From the NCBI RefSeq assembly GCF_900105535.1, contig NZ_LT629779.1, positions 372,001 through 436,000 on the forward strand: a DNA stretch of 64,000 bases, given 5' to 3'. Positions 32,953 to 41,648 of this stretch are shown in pieces (position 1 is the stretch's first letter; the number at the start of each line of letters is the position of its first letter). A model generated the notes under the pieces. That model was given only the letters and a program-made list of their open reading frames with translations. It was not told where the DNA came from and searched no databases. A program made the position numbers and the translations under genes. Source of the stretch: Pseudarthrobacter equi (lineage in GTDB: Bacteria > Actinomycetota > Actinomycetes > Actinomycetales > Micrococcaceae).

Positions 32953-34125
32953 TCAGCGGCTCCCCTTGCGCCGCTTGCCCCGTCCTGTGCCGCCGGCCTT
33001 CTCCTGCCTTTCGGCCACCTCACGCTCCGCCCACCGCTGCGACTTCCCCACGGACACCACTTTCTGGTGCCACTCGCGGTAGTACGCCCGCTGGGCCGCA
33101 ACGTCGGACCGCCGCGCCAGGGCCGCCAGTTCCCGCTGCATCTTCAGGTAGGAGTTCCAGCGGCGCTCCGGGAGGACACCTTGGTCGATCGCCTCCCGGA
33201 CGGCGCACCCCGGCTCGTTGCCGTGTCCGCAGTCATTGAACCGGCACGTCCCGGCCAGTTCCTCCACATCGCCGAACATTTCGCCCAGCCCGTCCTCGGC
33301 GTCGAACAACCCGAACCCGCGGACGCCCGGGGTGTCCATGAGCACGGTGCCGTTGGCAAGCGGCACCAGTTCCCGGGAGGTGGTGGTGTGCTTGCCCTTG
33401 AAGTCCCCGGACCGGACCTCGCCGGTGTGCTGGACTTCCCGGCCCGCCAGGGCGTTGATGAGCGTGGACTTGCCGGCGCCGGAGGGCCCCAGCAGCACAA
33501 TGGTTCCGCCGGCCGGGATGTGCGCCATCAGTTCGTCGATCCCGTCGCCGTTTTCTGCCGACGTGGTGACCACCTCCACGCCCGCGGCCTGCAGGATGAC
33601 CTTCCCGACGACGTCGTCCGCCACCTGCGCAAGGTCCGCCTTGGTGATGATCACCAGCGGAGTGGCGCCGGAGTCCCACGCGGCCACGAGCGTCCGCTCG
33701 AGCCTGTTGTGCGTGAGGGGCCGGTCCACCGGGAGCACCACCCCCACAGTGTCCATGTTCGCCGCCAAAACCTGCTCGGCGGATGAGTCCTCGAAGGCGC
33801 GTTTGCGGCTCAGCTCGGACCGGCGCGGAAGGACGGTCAGGATCTGCCGGTCACCGGCCCGGTTGGGGCCGAGCCAGACCCAGTCGCCGGTGACGGCAGC
33901 CTCCCCGCTGAGTGGATAGGGGAGGTGGAGGAGCCCATCGGCCACCGCCACGAGCAGCAAGTTGCGGTCCACGCGGACCACACGCCCGCGTCCGGTGCCC
34001 CCGGGGCAGGGATGGTCCTCGAAATATCGGGCGACGGCGGCCGTATATCCGAAACTGGATGGACCGTCAGTGATTTGTTGGGTGGTGATGGTGCTGTCCA
34101 GGGCGTTGCCTGAAGAAGTGTTCAA
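32953..34125 (-). CDS. rsgA: RsgA/YjeQ-type circularly permuted GTPase
   Basis: This 390-residue protein has an OB-fold N-terminal region (GRGRVVRVDRNLLLVAVADG) and the permuted GTPase motif order G4-G1-G3: TKAD, then GPSGAGKST, then DTPGVRGFG. The C-terminal zinc motif is CRFNDCGHGNEPGC, followed by a long basic tail ending KRRKGSR. RsgA releases maturation factors from the 30S ribosomal subunit using GTP. The upstream leader holds a 26-codon open frame with a strong ribosome binding site. Actinobacteria often carry a second RsgA elsewhere, so this may be a paralogue. Confidence 0.88.
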   Translation of the reverse strand: MNTSSGNALDSTITTQQITDGPSSFGYTAAVARYFEDHPCPGGTGRGRVVRVDRNLLLVAVADGLLHLPYPLSGEAAVTGDWVWLGPNRAGDRQILTVLPRRSELSRKRAFEDSSAEQVLAANMDTVGVVLPVDRPLTHNRLERTLVAAWDSGATPLVIITKADLAQVADDVVGKVILQAAGVEVVTTSAENGDGIDELMAHIPAGGTIVLLGPSGAGKSTLINALAGREVQHTGEVRSGDFKGKHTTTSRELVPLANGTVLMDTPGVRGFGLFDAEDGLGEMFGDVEELAGTCRFNDCGHGNEPGCAVREAIDQGVLPERRWNSYLKMQRELAALARRSDVAAQRAYYREWHQKVVSVGKSQRWAEREVAERQEKAGGTGRGKRRKGSR

Positions 34126-34166
34126 GGTTATTTCCTCGGGAGAATGTCCCGGTGCACCGGCGCGCG

Positions 34167-34247
34167 TCAGGCGCTGGCGGTGCAGGCGGGGAAAAAGGTT
34201 GGGTTGATGGTTGCGGGGCGCCCAAGGCGCGCGACAATGGCAGTCAT
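34167..34247 (-). CDS. upstream ORF in rsgA leader, 26 residues
   Basis: A frame of 26 codons runs from ATG 34247 (preceded by GGAGGT at seven bases) to TGA 34167, 42 bases before the rsgA ATG. It reads MTAIVARLGRPATI, then NPTFFPACTASA. The ribosome binding site is nearly ideal and better than that of rsgA. A GC-rich inverted region (GCCAGCGCC and GCGCGCC elements) follows. It could be a leader peptide that couples rsgA expression to ribosome state, or a small protein. Evidence is the site and placement only. Confidence 0.5.
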   Translation of the reverse strand: MTAIVARLGRPATINPTFFPACTASA

Positions 34248-34363
34248 CAAAACCACCTCCAATCCCTCGAAAGGTTCCCGTCGTCCTGCCGGGAACGGCA
34301 GGGCGGAACCGGGACCCACTCTAGCGGCGTCCGCCGTCGGCGGCTAGGGTCCGGCGCAAAAAA

Positions 34364-34391
34364 GGTGCGGCCCCCCGAAGGAGGCCGCACC
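34364..34391 (-). terminator. rho-independent terminator of CNNM genes
   Basis: GGTGCGGCC (34364-34372) pairs with GGCCGCACC (34383-34391) and, on the minus strand, is followed by a run of six T. It lies 19 bases past the stop of the CNNM gene at 34410. Confidence 0.8.
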
Positions 34392-34409
34392 CTGGTGCTG
34401 AAATGCCGG

Positions 34410-35450
34410 TCAGACGCTGGTGGCGTCCTGCACCTCGCCCACCAGCTCTTCGATGATGTCCTCAAGGAACAGCATCCCGGTGGTGGCGCCCTCGGCGTCG
34501 AACACCCGGGCCACGTGGGCTCCGGTGCGGCGCATGGCCGCGAGTGCGTCCTCAAGCTCGGAGCCCGCGAAGGCCGAGGCGAGCCGACGGATCCGCTTGG
34601 CAGGCACCGGCCGGGCGAACTTCTCCGGCGACGTGAGGTCCATGACGTCCTTGAGGTGGAGGTAGCCCGCAGGTTCGGCGTTGCCGTCCGTGAGGATGTA
34701 GCGCGAGTACCCGTGCCGGGCCACGGCCTGCTGGATGTCGGCCGGGGTGGCCGTCTCCGGGAGCAGCACGATGTCCGCCAGCGGAACCTGGACGTCGGCC
34801 ACCGTCTTGGCGGTGAACTCGAACGCATTGGTCAGGGCACCGGTGGTGTCCTTCAGCATGCCGTCGCGGGTGGACTGCTCCACGATGCTGGCCACCTCAT
34901 CCAGGGTGTAGGCGCTGGTGGCCTCATCCTTGGGTTCCACCTTGAACAGGCGCAGGATGCCGTTGGCGATGCCGTTCAGCGTCCAGATCACGGGCTTGAA
35001 GATCCGTGCCACAACTACCAGCGGCGGGGCCAGGATCAGCGCAGCCCGCGTGGGGACCGAGAACGAAATGTTCTTGGGCACCATCTCGCCCAGGACCACG
35101 TGCAGGAAGGTCACCAGCAGCAGGGCCACGATGAACGCGATGATGCTGATGGCCTCGTAGGACAGGGACGTCAGGCCCAGCGGGATTTCCAGGAGGTGGT
35201 GGATGGCCGGTTCGGAAACGTTCAGGATGATCAGCGAACAGACAGTGATGCCCAGTTGGCTGGTGGCCAGCATGAGCGTTGCGTGCTCCATGGCCCACAG
35301 CGTGGTTTTGGCGGCTTTGCTGCCCGCTTCCGCCTTGGGTTCGATCTGCGACCGGCGGGCCGAGATCACCGCGAACTCGGCGCCCACGAAGAAGCCGTTA
35401 ACCACCAGGAGCACAGCCAGCCAGATGATGCCGGGAAGATATTCACTCAT
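34410..35450 (-). CDS. CNNM/CorC family protein, DUF21 and CBS domains
   Basis: This 346-residue protein has a DUF21 membrane domain (about four helices in residues 1-150, with [18 protein letters not shown] and [17 protein letters not shown]) and a tandem CBS region ([20 protein letters not shown] to the end). It lacks the C-terminal CorC_HlyC domain that its neighbour has. These proteins are linked to Mg2+ or Co2+ transport or efflux. The start overlaps the end of the larger paralogue by eight bases, so the two are coupled and probably form a heteromeric unit. Confidence 0.88.
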   Translation of the reverse strand: MSEYLPGIIWLAVLLVVNGFFVGAEFAVISARRSQIEPKAEAGSKAAKTTLWAMEHATLMLATSQLGITVCSLIILNVSEPAIHHLLEIPLGLTSLSYEAISIIAFIVALLLVTFLHVVLGEMVPKNISFSVPTRAALILAPPLVVVARIFKPVIWTLNGIANGILRLFKVEPKDEATSAYTLDEVASIVEQSTRDGMLKDTTGALTNAFEFTAKTVADVQVPLADIVLLPETATPADIQQAVARHGYSRYILTDGNAEPAGYLHLKDVMDLTSPEKFARPVPAKRIRRLASAFAGSELEDALAAMRRTGAHVARVFDAEGATTGMLFLEDIIEELVGEVQDATSV

Positions 35451-36801
35451 GGGTCAGCTCCCGGGTGATGTTGTCCACGATCCTGTCGTGCGGGCTTTGC
35501 GGTGCTTCGCCGGATTCGGCGGGCGTGAAGCGGAGCCGCTCCACGCGGGTCTCCAGCGCGCGCTCCACACGGAGCGTGCCGCCGTCGACCTCCACTTCGT
35601 CTCCGAGCTCGGGCAGCCGGTCCAGCTGGTCCGTTACGAAGCCGGCAACGGTGTCGTACTCACCGTCCGGAACGCGGATGCCGGTGCGGTCCAGGAGTTC
35701 GTCCGGGCGCAGCGCGGCGTCGAAGGTGATGGAGCGGCCGGTGCGGACCACGCCCACGCGGGCGCGGTCATGCTCGTCCTCCAGTTCACCCACGATCTCT
35801 TCCACGAGGTCCTCCAGCGTGACGATACCGGCGGTGCCGCCGTGCTCGTCGGAGACGATGGCCACCTGCAGCCCCTGCTTTCGGAGCAGGTTCAGAAGGG
35901 TGTCAACGCCCATGGATTCGGGAACGCGGAGCGGTTCAATCATGAGGTCTTCGGCGGTGGTGACGGCGCGGTCGGACAGGGCGACGGCGAACGCCTGCTT
36001 GACGTGCAGGACGCCCACCACGTCATCCCGGTCCCGGCCGATCACCGGGAAGCGGGAGTAGCCGGTGGACTTCGCCAGGCCGACGATGTCCTCCGCGGTG
36101 TCCGCTGTACCCACCGCGGTCATCCGGACACGCGGCGTCATGACATCCACCGCGCTGTGCTCGGTGAAGCGGAGCGTACGGTGCAGCAGCGTGGCATGGT
36201 CCAGGTCAAGAACGCCTTCGAGGGCGGAGCGGCGCACCAGGGAGCTCAGCTCCTCCGCGCTCCGGGCGCCGGACAGTTCTTCCTTGGGTTCGATGCCGAA
36301 GCCGCGGATGATCTTGTTGGCGGTGTTGTTGAAGAGCAGGATCACGGGCTTGAAGACCGTGGTGAAGAGCGCCTGGAACGGCACCACCACCTTGGCGGTG
36401 GCCAGCGGCAGGGCCAGGGCAAAGTTCTTCGGAACCAGTTCGCCGATCACCATGGAGAAGATGGTGGCCAGGAAAATACCGGCCACGGATCCGACGGCCG
36501 GCACCAGGGTTTCCGGCAGGCCCGCGGATGTCAGCGGGCCGCTGAGCATCCGGCTGATGGCGGGCTCGAACGTGTAACCGGTGAGGAGCGTGGTGAGGGT
36601 GATGCCCAGCTGTGCACCCGAAAGGTGGGTGGACGTGATCTTGAGGGCTTTGATGGTGGGGCCGAGGCGTTTCTCGCCGCGGGCCTGGCGGGCTTCGAGG
36701 TCGTGCCGGTCCAGGTTCACCAGGGCGAACTCGGAGGCGACGAAGAAGCCGGTGCCGACGGTCAGGACCAGGCCGATGCCCAGCATGATCCATTCATACA
36801 T
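35443..36801 (-). CDS. CNNM/CorC family protein with CorC_HlyC domain
   Basis: This 452-residue paralogue has the DUF21 membrane domain (residues 1-180, [20 protein letters not shown] and [17 protein letters not shown]), two CBS motifs ([20 protein letters not shown], and [20 protein letters not shown]) and a C-terminal CorC_HlyC transporter-associated domain ([37 protein letters not shown]). The family is implicated in divalent cation (Mg2+/Co2+) handling. It is first of a two-gene operon. Together with the short partner it repeats the common actinobacterial pair. Confidence 0.9.
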   Translation of the reverse strand: MYEWIMLGIGLVLTVGTGFFVASEFALVNLDRHDLEARQARGEKRLGPTIKALKITSTHLSGAQLGITLTTLLTGYTFEPAISRMLSGPLTSAGLPETLVPAVGSVAGIFLATIFSMVIGELVPKNFALALPLATAKVVVPFQALFTTVFKPVILLFNNTANKIIRGFGIEPKEELSGARSAEELSSLVRRSALEGVLDLDHATLLHRTLRFTEHSAVDVMTPRVRMTAVGTADTAEDIVGLAKSTGYSRFPVIGRDRDDVVGVLHVKQAFAVALSDRAVTTAEDLMIEPLRVPESMGVDTLLNLLRKQGLQVAIVSDEHGGTAGIVTLEDLVEEIVGELEDEHDRARVGVVRTGRSITFDAALRPDELLDRTGIRVPDGEYDTVAGFVTDQLDRLPELGDEVEVDGGTLRVERALETRVERLRFTPAESGEAPQSPHDRIVDNITRELTHE

Positions 36802-36925
36802 TGGGGCGCCCCTCTCCTGTGGTGGCCGGTGATCCGGTCAGAAGGCAGAGGGGCCAGGGCATATGTGAAGGAGGGTCGTCCATAGTGCTTTTAACTGTAC
36901 GGGACGGCCGGAAGTTCCCGCAGCG

Positions 36926-37162
36926 TCAGCCGCGCATTTCCAGCGCCCGCTTCTGGCGGCCCGAGATGGACGAGACGTAACCGCAGTTGGTGCAGGTGAT
37001 GCGGAACTTCCGGGACGTGGTGAACACCGGGATGAAGAACAGCGTGAACTTGGTGGCCCGCTCAACCAGTGCGTGGTGTACGTGGGCGTGGCAGTGCTGG
37101 CACGTACCGGGCCTGCCGGGGAGGGCTTTGTCCACTGTCTTGAAGCCAAAGAGAAGGAGCAT
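36926..37162 (-). CDS. zinc-ribbon domain protein
   Basis: This 78-residue protein starts at ATG 37162, where GGAGC and the CNNM-side leader are missing but the MLLLFGFKTVDKALPG sequence fits the family start. Two CxxC pairs (TCQHCHAHVHH and ITCTNCGYVSS) form a zinc ribbon, with a hydrophobic stretch between them (KFTLFFIPVFTTS). Such small zinc-ribbon proteins are common in Actinobacteria and unassigned. A longer frame to 37225 is less likely. It is upstream of the CNNM operon in the same direction, 124 bases away. Confidence 0.75.
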   Translation of the reverse strand: MLLLFGFKTVDKALPGRPGTCQHCHAHVHHALVERATKFTLFFIPVFTTSRKFRITCTNCGYVSSISGRQKRALEMRG

Positions 37163-37320
37163 GGCGGGCCTTTCTGGTGGCTTGTACGGGTGAACCGGCA
37201 GCATCTTCCACACTAGGCGGTCCAAGCACGTTCGTCATGGCGTGGTGGGTGCGGGCCAGCCGGGGCGGTGCGATACTTGGGGGCAATTAGGGTTTCGGCG
37301 TTTGGGGGACTTTCGGAGAC

Positions 37321-38472
37321 ATGGTTCTGGATACGACGACCCTTCGGATCGCATTCGGCCTCATGGCCCTGGTGCTGGTGGTGCTGTTCTACTTCTCGGC
37401 GTACCGGGTAACGCGCTCCCCATACAGCGGCTGGTGGTGCGTGGCGCTGATCTTCTTCCTCGGCGGTTCAGGGTGTTTCCTGCTGGACGGGACGCCGCAC
37501 CAGGTCTGGGCCAACCCCGTGGGCAACGTGCTGCTGGTCCACGGCGGCGTGGCCGTCTGGGCGGGCGCCCGGTCCCTGCGTACCGTCCGGCCGCCCATGT
37601 GGGCCTTCGCAGGCCTTCCATTGGCCACGCTGGTGGCGTCGATCCTGGACAGCCCGGCCACCAACACCTGGTCCGGCGGGACGGTTTTCCTTGCCGCCAT
37701 GAGCATCAGCATCGGGCTGGCCTCACGCGAACTGTGGCGCCTGGAGCCCGGGTACTCCCGGGTCCGGATCCCCATGGCGGTCTCCGCCGGCGGCCTGGCC
37801 GTCTACTACTTCTTCCGCTGGCTGGCCTTCGTCCTGGAAGGCCAGGACGGGCGCACGTTCGTCACCGTGTTCGGCTCTGCCGTCACCACGCTGGTGACCA
37901 TGGTGCTCCTCGTGGTGGTGTCCTTCAGCATGGCGGCCCTGAGCAGCGAGCAGCAGACGCGGGCCCTGCGCGTGGTGGCCTCGCGCGACGACCTCACCGG
38001 CCTCCTGAACCGGAAAGCCTTCCTGGACCTGGCCGCCGAACAGTTGGCGGACCGGGCCATCACCGGCGCCTCCGGGGCCCTCATCCTGGCCGACCTGGAC
38101 CACTTCAAATCCGTCAACGACACTTACGGCCATGCGGCAGGGGACGTGGCACTGCGCCGGTTCGCGGACGCCTGCACCGCCACCGTGCGGACCACGGACC
38201 TGGTGGGCCGCTACGGCGGCGAGGAATTCGTCCTCCTGATGCCCGGCGCCAGCCCCGAGCGGGCAGAGCTGGTAGCTTCCGAAATCAGCCGCCGCCTCGC
38301 CGCGGACGCCCGCCTGGACGGGGTGGAGATGCCCACGGCGAGTTATGGGATTTCCACGTACGACGCCGGGACCTCCCAGGTGGACGATCTCATCGCCGCA
38401 GCGGATGCGGCGTTGTACACGGCCAAGTCCCTGGGCCGGAACCGGAGCGCCCGCAGCGACGGGCGCGTTTAG
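37321..38472 (+). CDS. membrane diguanylate cyclase, GGDEF domain
   Basis: This 383-residue protein has about six to seven membrane helices in the first 215 residues and a C-terminal GGDEF domain with the active-site variant GGEEF at 299-303 that makes cyclic di-GMP from two GTP. The allosteric I-site RxxD is present as RTTD (290-293), exactly five residues before GGEEF, so product inhibition is expected. The DDLTGLLNRKAF start of the domain is well conserved. The membrane region resembles a 7TM-like sensor, but its signal is unknown. Its stop overlaps the end of the convergent Gfo/Idh/MocA gene by four bases. Confidence 0.9.
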   Translation: MVLDTTTLRIAFGLMALVLVVLFYFSAYRVTRSPYSGWWCVALIFFLGGSGCFLLDGTPHQVWANPVGNVLLVHGGVAVWAGARSLRTVRPPMWAFAGLPLATLVASILDSPATNTWSGGTVFLAAMSISIGLASRELWRLEPGYSRVRIPMAVSAGGLAVYYFFRWLAFVLEGQDGRTFVTVFGSAVTTLVTMVLLVVVSFSMAALSSEQQTRALRVVASRDDLTGLLNRKAFLDLAAEQLADRAITGASGALILADLDHFKSVNDTYGHAAGDVALRRFADACTATVRTTDLVGRYGGEEFVLLMPGASPERAELVASEISRRLAADARLDGVEMPTASYGISTYDAGTSQVDDLIAAADAALYTAKSLGRNRSARSDGRV

Positions 38473-39611
38473 GCGCGAGCGGGGCTGCTGTCCGGGCCGT
38501 CCTCCGGCTGGGCGGGTGTCAGCGGGACCGGTGCGGGCCGGGCAACGGTGCTCCGCACCTTCGTGGCGGCGCCGGTCCGGGCAGCCTCCAGCAGGGACTC
38601 CATGACATCCAGGACGTGGAACGCCAGCTCGCCCCCGGCCCGCGGCTCGCTGCCGGGAGGGGTGGCCGCCAGGTCCGCGATCCCGAAGCCGCGGCCCGCG
38701 CCCTCGTAGCCGGCCGACACCGGAAGCACCTCCCAGTCCGCTGCACCGAGCGTGAAAAGCTCCACGTCGCCGTCGAACTTGTTGGGATCCGGAACCACCA
38801 GCGAGCCGCGCTCGCCGTGCACCTCCAGGTTGGGGCTCTTGGTGCGGACGGCGTCAAAGCTCATCACCAGCGTGGAGATGGCGCCGCCGGCATGCGTCAG
38901 TGTCCCGGTGACGTGCGAGTCCACGTGGACGGGAACGGTTTCGCCGGCGCGGGGGCCGGAGCCAATGCTGCGCTGGTCCCTGGTGTGGCTGGCGGCGCCG
39001 GTCACGGAGACCACAGGACCCAGCAGGGTCACCAGTGCGGTGACGTAGTAGGGGCCCATGTCCAGCAGCGGGCCGCCGCCGGGCTGGTAGTAGAAGTCCG
39101 GGTTGGGGTGCCAGCGCTCGTGCCCCGGGGTGGCCATCACGGCGGTGGCGGCGATGGGGGTGCCGATCAGGCCGTCGTCGATCGCCTTCCGCGCGGTCTG
39201 GATCCCGGTGCCCAGGACCGTGTCCGGAGCGCATCCCACGGCGACGCCGGCGGCCTTCGCAGCGTCCAGGACCTCCCTGGCCTCCTTGGTGCTCGCCGCC
39301 AGCGGCTTTTCGCCGTACACGGCCTTCCCGGCGGCAATGGCCTGGAGTGCGATGTCCGCGTGGGCCGCGGGGATGGTGAGGTTCAAAACGAGGCCGACGG
39401 CGGGATCAGCCAGCAGTTCGTCCACCGTCAGGGCACGCACGCCATCGCAGGAGTCCGCCACAGCCTGCGCGCGGTACAGGTCCAGGTCCGCCACGGCGAT
39501 GAGCCGGATGTCCGGCAGGCGGCGGAAGCTCGCCAGGTACTGGGCACTGATGGCGCCGCAGCCGATGATGCCGACGGTGATGGCAGTGCCTGCGGTCAGC
39601 GGCTGGCCCAC
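38469..39611 (-). CDS. Gfo/Idh/MocA family oxidoreductase
   Basis: This 380-residue NAD(P)-dependent oxidoreductase starts at GTG 39611. Rossmann motif GIIGCGAIS is near residue 15, the catalytic Lys is in YGEKPLAAST (EKP motif), and the substrate domain has GGGPLLDMGPYYV with the following catalytic His-type segment. GTG 39611 has AGAGGGGG before it and overlaps the ThuA gene by 16 bases. The family acts on sugars, inositols or 3-keto sugars. It ends an operon with ThuA and another Gfo/Idh/MocA enzyme divergent from lacI. Confidence 0.87.
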   Translation of the reverse strand: MGQPLTAGTAITVGIIGCGAISAQYLASFRRLPDIRLIAVADLDLYRAQAVADSCDGVRALTVDELLADPAVGLVLNLTIPAAHADIALQAIAAGKAVYGEKPLAASTKEAREVLDAAKAAGVAVGCAPDTVLGTGIQTARKAIDDGLIGTPIAATAVMATPGHERWHPNPDFYYQPGGGPLLDMGPYYVTALVTLLGPVVSVTGAASHTRDQRSIGSGPRAGETVPVHVDSHVTGTLTHAGGAISTLVMSFDAVRTKSPNLEVHGERGSLVVPDPNKFDGDVELFTLGAADWEVLPVSAGYEGAGRGFGIADLAATPPGSEPRAGGELAFHVLDVMESLLEAARTGAATKVRSTVARPAPVPLTPAQPEDGPDSSPARA

Positions 39612-40294
39612 AGCAGCCCCCTCTCCACGATGGTGCGGACGTTGGCGTCCTCCAGGATTTCCACGCGGTGGCCGGGGGTGCACACGAAGATCTTTCCCGC
39701 GCCCCACTGTCGGGTCCAGATGGCCGGTGAGGTGACCTCGCGGTGCCACGGATCCCAGGGCCGGACTTTCTGCGTGGTGGTGGCCAGGACGTCGATGTAG
39801 TCATCGGCCAGCACCCAGTACTGCTCGGTGACCAGGTCGAAGCCGGGAATGCCGCGGGTGATGGGGTGGTCCGCCGCGGCGGGAAGCATGTTCACCGTGT
39901 ACGGAACGTAGTTGTCCGCCTGTTCGCCTCGGCGCTCGTCCGGGTGCTTGCCGGGGTGGCAGGCGAACTGCCCGCCGATCAGGTGCAGGTAGTCGGAGGT
40001 ATTGCGGTACGAATCAGCGATGCCGCCGTGCCAGCCCGCCAGGCCGGTCCCGTTTTCGACGGCGGCCCGCAGGCCCGCGAACTCGTCCTTTTCGATGGTG
40101 CTCATGGTCATGCACTGGACGATGAGGTCCACGCCCGCCATGTAGTCCGCATCGGCATAGATCTTCGGGGAATCCTCGATCCGGACGTCGTACCCGTGGT
40201 CCTTGAGGAAGGGGATGAACAGGTCCGTTGCTTCGACGGGCTGGTGCCCGTCCCAGCCGCCGCGGACCACCAGGGCGTTTTTCGTGCCGGTCAT
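39596..40294 (-). CDS. ThuA family protein
   Basis: This 232-residue protein matches the ThuA (trehalose utilisation A-like, glutamine amidotransferase-type) family: ALVVRGGWDGHQPVEATDLF, VRIEDSPKIYADADYMAGVD, GLAGWHGGIADSYRN, HPITRGIPGFDLVTEQYWV and SPAIWTRQWGAGKIFVCTPG. In rhizobia ThuA with the Gfo/Idh/MocA enzyme ThuB oxidises trehalose and related disaccharides at C-3. Here it is flanked by two Gfo/Idh/MocA genes with overlaps on both sides (four and sixteen bases), so a 3-keto-sugar route is a reasonable inference, with the sugar unknown. Confidence 0.88.
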   Translation of the reverse strand: MTGTKNALVVRGGWDGHQPVEATDLFIPFLKDHGYDVRIEDSPKIYADADYMAGVDLIVQCMTMSTIEKDEFAGLRAAVENGTGLAGWHGGIADSYRNTSDYLHLIGGQFACHPGKHPDERRGEQADNYVPYTVNMLPAAADHPITRGIPGFDLVTEQYWVLADDYIDVLATTTQKVRPWDPWHREVTSPAIWTRQWGAGKIFVCTPGHRVEILEDANVRTIVERGLLWASR

Positions 40295-41520
40295 AGGGAT
40301 ATTCCTTCATGTGCATAGGAGCTGGAGGCTGGGTCTGGTTGGCGGATCTCTTGCCAGCGGGAGGCATTGCCTGCACTGCTCTCCACCGCTGCGAGGACGC
40401 GCTGCACCCGCAGGGCGTCATGGAAGGACGGTTCAGGCTGGCGGCCGGCCGCGAGGGCTGTCACCAGGTCCACCACCTGGTGGGTGAAGCCGTGCTCGTA
40501 CCCGAGGCCGTGGCCGGTGGGCCACCAGTTGCCCACGTAGGGGTGCTCCGGTTCGGTGACGATGATCCTGCGGAAGCCGGCGTCGGGCCCTTCAGCGGCG
40601 TCATAGAAGGACAGGACGTTGTTGTCCTCGAAGTCGAAGGCGAGGGAGCCCTCGCTGCCGTTGATTTCCAGCCGCATGGCGTTCCGCCGCCCCAGCGCAT
40701 AGCGCGTGGCCTCGAAAACCCCCACCGGGCCGCCGTCGAACCTTGCCGTGAAGATCGCCGTGTCGTCCACCGTTACCGCACCCCGGGGCGAACCGGCGTC
40801 GAGGTTTCCGTGGCCGCCGAGGCCCACGAGGTCGCCGGCAAGGGGCCGTTCCCGGACGAACGTCTCCATCAGGGCCGACACTCCGGAGACCTGCCTGCCG
40901 GTGATCCACTGGGCGGCGTCGATGATGTGGGCGCCGATGTCGCCCAGGGCGCCGGAGCCGGACCTGGCCTTGTCCAGGCGCCAGGTCATGGGGGCATTTT
41001 CGTCGCTGAGCCAGTCCTGGAGGTATTGGGCACGCACGTGACGGATGGTTCCCAGCCTGCCGCCGTCCACCATCCGCTTTGCCAACGCCAGGGCCGGGGT
41101 GCGGCGGTAGCTGTAGCCGCACATGGCGTAGACGCCGCGCGGCGCGGCGGTCCGTGCTGCGGCGGCCATGCGCTCGGCCTCCTCCACAGTGTTGGCCAGG
41201 GGCTTTTCGCAGAGCACATGCTTGCCGGCTTCCAGCGCGGCAATGGCAATCTCGGCGTGGGTATCGCCGGGAGTGCAGATGTCGATGAGGTCGATGTCAT
41301 CCCGCTCGATGAGCCGGCGCCAGTCCGTTTCGGTGGAACTCCAGCCCAGCTTGGCGGCCGCGGCTGCCGCGGCGTCGGCGTTCCTGCCGGCCAGGGCGGT
41401 CAGTTCCGGAACCAGCGGAAGGTCGAAGAACCGCGGGGCCGTCCGCCAGGCGTGGGAATGTGCGGCGCCCATGAAGGCGTAGCCCGCCATGCCAATGCGC
41501 AGCGGGGTGGAGTTTGCCAT
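40291..41520 (-). CDS. Gfo/Idh/MocA family oxidoreductase
   Basis: This 409-residue enzyme leads the operon. It has the Rossmann motif GMAGYAFMG near residue 10, the catalytic EKPLANT segment with Lys, GYSYRRTPALALAK, and GALGDIGAHIIDAAQWITG containing the usual catalytic Asp and His. It overlaps the ThuA start by four bases. Binding of NAD(P) and a sugar or cyclitol substrate is expected. Upstream lies the LacI operator at 41542. Its sequence is distinct from the second Gfo/Idh/MocA protein, so the two probably do different steps. Confidence 0.9.
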   Translation of the reverse strand: MANSTPLRIGMAGYAFMGAAHSHAWRTAPRFFDLPLVPELTALAGRNADAAAAAAAKLGWSSTETDWRRLIERDDIDLIDICTPGDTHAEIAIAALEAGKHVLCEKPLANTVEEAERMAAAARTAAPRGVYAMCGYSYRRTPALALAKRMVDGGRLGTIRHVRAQYLQDWLSDENAPMTWRLDKARSGSGALGDIGAHIIDAAQWITGRQVSGVSALMETFVRERPLAGDLVGLGGHGNLDAGSPRGAVTVDDTAIFTARFDGGPVGVFEATRYALGRRNAMRLEINGSEGSLAFDFEDNNVLSFYDAAEGPDAGFRRIIVTEPEHPYVGNWWPTGHGLGYEHGFTHQVVDLVTALAAGRQPEPSFHDALRVQRVLAAVESSAGNASRWQEIRQPDPASSSYAHEGISL

Positions 41521-41541
41521 GTGTGCCTCTTTGCAGGTGTT

Positions 41542-41553
41542 CGAAAGTTTTCG
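41542..41553. promoter_or_regulatory. LacI operator, sugar operon side
   Basis: CGAAAGTTTTCG is a near-palindrome of the LacI type (arms CGAAA/TTTCG around GT), 22 bases before the start of the Gfo/Idh/MocA operon. Its 13-base form CGAAAGTTTTCGG is the exact reverse complement of the second copy at 41617-41629. Confidence 0.75.
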
Positions 41554-41617
41554 GTACTATTTCGGGATACTTTGACGCTATTTTGGCTTCTGTTTCCGCG
41601 TCAAGGCTTTCGGCCAC

Positions 41618-41629
41618 CGAAAACTTTCG
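41618..41629. promoter_or_regulatory. LacI operator, lacI side
   Basis: CGAAAACTTTCG lies 19 bases before the lacI start and is the reverse complement of the copy at 41542-41553, 76 bases apart centre to centre. The pair suits autoregulation and looping by a LacI tetramer or cooperative dimers. Confidence 0.75.
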
Positions 41630-41648
41630 ACGACGGGATGGGAAGCGG

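Noticed and set aside
37242-39800. 852-codon open frame on the plus strand over the diguanylate cyclase and Gfo/Idh/MocA genes
   Set aside because: It is out of frame with the GGDEF protein and antisense to the oxidoreductase, and translates to Arg/Gly/Pro-rich sequence without motifs.
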